Assembly (NCBI GenBank): GCA_032718865.1
Contig: JALUTQ010000007.1
Location: forward strand, 1,984,001-2,048,000
Direction of reading: 5' to 3'
DNA: 64,000 nucleotides
Origin: Tilletia caries
Taxonomy: Eukaryota; Basidiomycota; Exobasidiomycetes; Tilletiales; Tilletiaceae
In this document: one piece after another, positions 59,309 through 64,000 of the stretch
Layout: every line of letters begins with the position of its first letter
How positions within the stretch are numbered: position 1 is the first letter of the stretch
Translations under genes and position numbers: made by a program
Notes under the pieces: generated by a model
Database searches by the model: none
Told to the model about the DNA's origin: nothing
What the model saw: the letters and a program-made list of their open reading frames with translations, nothing else

Positions 59309-60036
59309 TGAATGTCCCGATCTATGGTCCGTTCGCCCCGAGCACCCCGGCACTGACCCCGATCTATGGTTGAGTGACCCCATAAAGATGGTCATGTGAC
59401 CCCATAAAGATGGTCGATTGAGCCCGTAAAAAACGCAATTTTGGTGCATTGACCCCGTAAGATTAATACATTGAACCCATAAAGATGGTCGATTGGCCCC
59501 ATAAAGATGGTGGACAGAGCCCATAAAGATGGTGGACAGAGCCCGTAATGTCTATTTCAGCCGGATAGAGCGGTAGTGTGTACTAACACTGTCCAAACGA
59601 CCGGTCGGGCCTTCAGGTATGTAAGAGGGTTCAACTCACACACAAGTCGAGCTTCTGTGAAGCGTTTCCGCCCGTCGACGAGCTCTCAAAGTGAATTACG
59701 TCGCCGAAGACCGCCATCCCGGCCCCCTATGACCGGATATGACCCTGGAAGCTCAGTACAGTTACTTCAGGCACCCTGGCCGCTGTAGAATAATTTATCT
59801 GGAAGATTTGGAAGCAGGGAAGGTCGCCAAAGGCGATTTGAGATTTTTATGGGGCCAGTGCCCTGCCTTATGGGGCCAATCGACCTATCTTTATGGGCTC
59901 AATCGCCTTTGTTTATGGGTTCAGTCGCCGATAATTACGGGCTGAATCGCCTCATCTTACGGGCTCAATTCAAAAAACGCTTACGGGGCCAATCGCCTCA
60001 TGCTCGGGGCGAATCGACCATAGATCGGGACATTCA
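59309..60036. mobile_element. 728-bp inverted-repeat element with arrays of a 22-nt unit (unclassified)
   Basis: The ends are inverted repeats starting TGAATGTCCCGATCTATGG, matching over about 33 of 35 bases. Each end continues into an array of 7 to 9 copies of a 22-nt unit of the form CCCCATAAAGATGGTCGATTG, direct within an array and inverted between the two arrays (59336-59550 and 59848-60010). The middle (59551-59840) has no coding frame with recognisable motifs. No clear target-site duplication was found: the flanks are AACGGG and GGTTAC. A non-autonomous DNA transposon with transposase-binding subterminal repeats is the best reading. Confidence 0.75.
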
Positions 60037-60756
60037 GGTTACTTGCAATACACACATACAGGCAGGAGTGAGATGTGACTCATGTGACTGTGTGAAGGAG
60101 GGGGGGGGCAATTTGCGACCGCCGAATCGCCGATGAGCTAGCTTCATCGGCCAAGCCTATTACATTTATGACCCACCCGGACATCGGAGCCACTTTTCCG
60201 ATGTGAAATCTGTGCTACTACTGGCGCCGTGCGCCGCCTGGGCACTGACTGACTCATTCCCCCTGACACCACGGTACACCGCTGTCGCATCTTCAGGGTA
60301 GCACAAGCCTTTAGAGGAAATCGCCTTTTGCGGTCATAATCATAAAGTCTTTCATGATGATTTCTCAAAATAGGGGTTAGGGTGGCTATACGCAAAGACT
60401 AGCAGCACACTTTTGTTTTAGAAGGCTTATATGAGGCCTGTGCTGAGAGGCCCCGCCTTTGACTGTTGGCTCATCCTGTCAGCAGCCTGTTCAAAAGGCT
60501 GCCAGAAGGCAGATCATTCAGCTGGCGAGGTCGGGGAGCAGAGCTCCGAAGACCACGTAGACCCTGAAGTTTCCCCAATTGGCGTGACGCTGTGACAGAG
60601 TTTCATGGTTTCTAGATAACCGCCGTGAATCTCAAAAAATTCGTAACTTTTTCCAGGCTCAAACGATGCACCTCTCTGAAGACAGAAACCTTTGATTCGA
60701 TGAAATGCTACCCGGGGATGTGCAAGACTGGATGGTGGTGGTGAGCAAGGTGCATG

Positions 60757-60802
60757 CAGACGTCGTGGAGGGTGGTGAGGATGACACCCTCCACGACGTC
60801 TG
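60757..60802. repeat. 18-bp perfect hairpin with 10-nt loop
   Basis: Arm CAGACGTCGTGGAGGGTG and its exact complement around the loop GTGAGGATGA. It is bracketed by two direct copies of CTGGATGGTGGTGGTGA (60728-60744 and 60800-60816). Confidence 0.85.
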
Positions 60803-61177
60803 GATGGTGGTGGTGACCAGACGACCATGCTACAGAGGCCAGAGCGCCTGGGACCGTGCGGGGTCGGTCACCACCGGACGCGGGTCTCTTATACGTCACG
60901 TGACCTCTATTGCCCCCTTGAGCAAAAAGGCTCCCAGCAGGATTGTATAATTGCGTTGCACAGGCCTCCCCAAAAGCCTTAATCAATTGGCATCTTCAGC
61001 CTTTTCCAAGCCTGTGCCCTTACCGCATTCCACGAGGCCCGTGGTACAGCTTATTGTAAGGCCAGTGGGCCGACAGCGGTGTAGTAGTCGTTGACCAGAC
61101 GGAGTAGCTTACGCCCCGCCGCTTCTCTTCTAGTAAGTCAGCTAATTATATATGTGCTGTGTTCAGGATTGCTCGTC

Positions 61178-61185
61178 TATATAAG
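61178..61185 (+). promoter_or_regulatory. TATA box of the PDR transporter gene
   Basis: TATATAAG, 160 bp upstream of the ATG at 61345, followed by a pyrimidine-rich leader with several CCCC runs. Likely core promoter; not proven. Confidence 0.55.
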
Positions 61186-61344
61186 GGAAGGGTCTTGCCT
61201 GCTCAATCTTCCGACTCCCCCACCCCAAGCCCCTACATCACCTCAACTCCCCTTGGTGTACAGATAGGCAAATAAGAGGTGGCCCATTCCAGCGATCAAC
61301 AAGGCTCTCCCATTATTTCGGACGCCCAGTTGACGATACCCACC

Positions 61345-64000
61345 ATGGCTGACAGCAACAGCCATCTCCGCACCGCTGAGATCGAGGTCATGGACGATGG
61401 TCGCACTGACTCAACAGTCGACACGCCGCCCGCAGGCTCGGAAACCGGCGTCAATGTCGAGGGAGCCAAACAGACCTTCCACGACCTGGAAAAGTCGCTC
61501 TCAAACGCCAGCAAACAAAATGGACAAGCCGAGAAGGAGAAGGACGTCGAGGCCCAGGAGGAAGAGGACGAATTCAGTCTGGTCGAGTGAGTGTATTCAC
61601 CAGGTTCACGATTGCTACCAGTGCAGTGTGCTGAAGGTCTTGCGGTTCGCCCTCCAGCTACCTTCAAACCGTGTACACCGAATCCTCGCATGCCGGTGTC
61701 AAGGCAAAGCGGGTCGGTGTGACTTGGGACGACCTGACCGTTCGCGGTGTGGGCTCGATGCAACTCAAGATTCGAACTTTCCCAGATGCCGTCATGGGAG
61801 CGTTCCTCGGCCCCGCCTTCTCAATCGCCAGCAAGCTAGGTGTATTCAAGATGGGCGAACGGAAAATCCTGCAAGGATTCAACGGCAGCATTCAGCCAGG
61901 TCAGATGGTCCTCGTCGTCGGTCGACCGGGAAGCGGATGTTCTACATTCCTCAAGGTCATTGCCAATCAGCGTCAGGGATACCTTGGCATTGACGGCGAC
62001 GTGAAATACGGCGGGGTCGACTCAGTGGAGATGGACAAGCGTTATCGTGGCGAGGTCGTCTATTGCGAAGAGGATGACCAACACAACGCCACCCTCGGTG
62101 TTGCCGACACCGTCGAGTTTGCTCTCAGCATGAAGACCCCCGGCCACCGCATCGACCGATGGACCCAGAAGAAAGACTTCCGCAAAGATGTCACCAACGC
62201 TCTCTTGAAGATGCTCAACATTTCTCATACCAAGGACACCCGCGTCGGCTCTTCCTTCGTCCGCGGTGTCTCGGGTGGCGAACGAAAGCGAGTTTCTATC
62301 GCAGAGATGTGTGAGTATTGAACGTAGTAGACTTTCTGATCCCCCGCCTAGCAGAAGGCTGACGATCTTAATGACTCCCCTCTGACAGTTGCAACTCGCG
62401 CGTGTGTGCTCTCGTGGGACAATTCTACTCGAGGTCTTGACGCTTCTACCGCTCTTGACTTCGCCAAGTCACTGCGGGTCATCACCGACATTATGAAACT
62501 CTCCGTCTTCACCTCGCTGTACCAGGCCGGTGAAGGTATCTACGACCAGTTCGACAAGGTCCTTGTTATCGACAACGGGCGATGTGTTTACTTTGGCCCT
62601 ACCAAGGATGCACGCGAGTACATGATCTCCCTCGGCTTCCAGAACATGCCTCGTCAGACCACAGCAGACTACCTCTCCGGTTGCACCGATGTTAATGAGC
62701 GGAGACTGGTCGAAGACGGCCACCGCTTCTCCGTCTCCAACCCGCCAACTCCCGAGACGCTCGAACAGGCGTACAAGGAGTCGGAGATCTACAAGAACGA
62801 ACTCGAGCTGAGACGCGACTATGAAAACAGCTGCGCCCAGGACACCAAGGCTATCGACGAGTTCAAGCAGTCAGTCCGGAACGACAAGCACCGCGGTGTC
62901 TCGAAGAAGTCGCAGTACACAATTCCACTTGCTGAGCAGGTCTGGTTCCTTTTCCGTCGTCAAATGCTCATCACTGCTGGTGACAAGCGCGACATTTTCA
63001 TGTCTTACTTTACCTCGATCGCCATCGCCTGCATTACCGGATCGTGCTTCCTCAACCTGCCACAAACTGCCGCCGGTGGCTTCACTCGTGGTGGTCTTCG
63101 TGAGTCTTTGGAGGGTCAATTCGAAAAGGGGACTTTGGACCATCACCTAACACTCGCTCTTCTGCCTCCCTATTTCAGTCTTCATCGGTCTTCTATTCAA
63201 CGCTCTCGTCGCTTTCTCCGAATTGCCAACGCAGATGGGCAACCGTCCCATTCTTTACAAGCAGCAAGGATACTGTTTCTACCGTCCCGCTTCACTCTCG
63301 CTCGCTCAGCTGTGCGCCGAAATCCCCTTCAGCTTCCCGCGCATCCTCATCTTCTCGATCATCCTCTACTTCATGACGGGTCTGGTCCGTGAGGCAGGTG
63401 CCTTCTTCGCCTTCTTCATCACGGTTTACATCACTTTCCTTGCGATGACGGCATTGTTCCGCATCTTCGGTACCGTGTGCCAGTCTTACGATGTCGCGGC
63501 GCGGCTGGCTTCGATCATCATCACTGCCCTCGTGCTCTTCGCCGGCTACGTGATTCCTCGGAATGCGATGGCCCGATGGCTTTACTGGATCTCGTACTTG
63601 AACCCCCTTTACTACGGTTTCTCCTCGCTCATGATCAGTGAGTAGCACGCTTTGATGCAGACCTCGCATGCTGTTGATGCTGATCCCAATACGCTACCCT
63701 CTTCAGACGAGTTCAAGGACCTGCAGCTTCAGTGCGTCGGATCATACATCACCCCTCGTGGTCCTGGCTACCCTGATGTGCTTGGTGCCAACCAGGCTTG
63801 CACGTTGGTCGGTGCAGAACCCGGAAACCCTGTTGTCGCTGGCATGTCCTACATCCACACCTCGTTCGGATATGATCGTGACGACCAGTGGCTCTACTTC
63901 GGTATTGTCTGCATCTTCCTCGTCGGTTTCGTCGTCCTGGCAGCGCTTGCGGTCGAATTTTTCGAGCACGGACGCTTTTCGAGCAGCCTGGTCGTCAAGA
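61345..64000 (+). CDS. PDR-type (ABCG) multidrug transporter, 5' half
   Basis: Exons 61345-61586, 61658-62310, 62389-63099, 63179-63637 and 63707 to beyond the window. The first ATG in good context (ACCATGG) is used. After an acidic head comes the first nucleotide-binding domain: 'GQMVLVVGRPGSGCSTFLKV' (Walker A with Cys in place of Lys, as is normal in PDR NBD1), 'RGVSGGERKRVSIAEM' and the Walker B region 'VLSWDNSTRGLDASTALDF'. The first membrane domain follows with spans such as 'FTSIAIACITGSCFLNL', 'IPFSFPRILIFSIILYFMTG' and 'LASIIITALVLFAGYVIP'. A Cys-bearing outer loop ('LQCVGSYITP', 'NQACTLVGAEPG') leads into the next span near the window edge. PDR transporters export drugs or lipids at the plasma membrane. 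The second half lies outside. Confidence 0.95.

Larger units (their letters stand above)
60037..61344. other. Intergenic region with inverted repeats upstream of the PDR transporter
   Basis: No gene is supported. AAGGCTTATATGAGGCCTGTGC-like sequence at 60427-60448 is inverted at about 60959-60981. Between them is an 18-bp perfect hairpin (60757-60774 with 60785-60802). The last 170 bp is the core promoter of the transporter. Confidence 0.55.

Noticed and set aside
59330..59550. CRISPR array
   Set aside because: The 22-nt units are continuous with no spacers, occur as mirror arrays in a eukaryotic genome, and no cas genes are present.
61900..61945. Walker A of the ABC transporter lacks the canonical Lys
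   Set aside because: Cys in place of Lys is the normal state of the first nucleotide-binding domain in PDR transporters.

Overview
This window is nuclear DNA of a basidiomycete fungus; the class cannot be fixed from the sequence alone. Host genes carry many short GT-AG introns (about 60-110 nt), including 9-12 nt exons. They encode a typical fungal set: the spindle-checkpoint protein Mad1, TAF9, alpha-COP, squalene synthase, the proteasome ATPase Rpt1, cytochrome c oxidase subunit IV and a PDR-type ABC transporter. There are no bacterial-type operons, rRNAs or convincing tRNAs. One run of 98 N lies at 5101-5198.

Layout: 1-3105 holds the 3' part of MAD1 (+) and TAF9 (-). From about 3.3 to 14.6 kb lies a nest of mobile elements. 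The host element is a minus-strand DIRS/Ngaro-type tyrosine-recombinase retrotransposon with Gag, RT-RNase H and YR genes. Its YR gene is split by a 2,374-bp LTR element (5-bp target duplication) whose interior carries a broken asparagine synthetase copy. Its Gag gene is split by a 2,780-bp hAT-like DNA element (8-bp duplication) that carries an intron-containing malate dehydrogenase fragment. A 507-bp Mutator-like MITE follows, just upstream of alpha-COP.

From 14.8 to 43.3 kb come host genes: alpha-COP, a secreted lysozyme/transglycosylase-like protein, a DUG1-type dipeptidase, alkaline phosphatase, squalene synthase, RPT1, a dithiol glutaredoxin, two distantly related seven-helix membrane proteins in tandem, and a MARVEL-domain protein. 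From 44.3 to 50.5 kb lies a Tad1-like LINE. Its ORF1 is split by a 697-bp hAT-like MITE related to the 2,780-bp element, and its ORF2 has one late frameshift.

From 51.2 to 57.9 kb lie COX IV (-), a TGL1/YEH-type lipase (+) and an ER J-protein of the P58IPK/DNAJC3 type (+). From 57.9 to 61.3 kb the DNA is mostly non-coding, with an unclassified 728-bp inverted-repeat element built from arrays of a 22-nt unit, and a strong hairpin. The window ends inside a PDR (ABCG) transporter gene.

The genes do not form one pathway. The main biological interest is two unrelated transposon types that each picked up a host metabolic gene, and the tandem pair of uncharacterised 7TM proteins. All insertion calls rest on target-site duplications and on reading frames that become continuous when the insertion is ignored.
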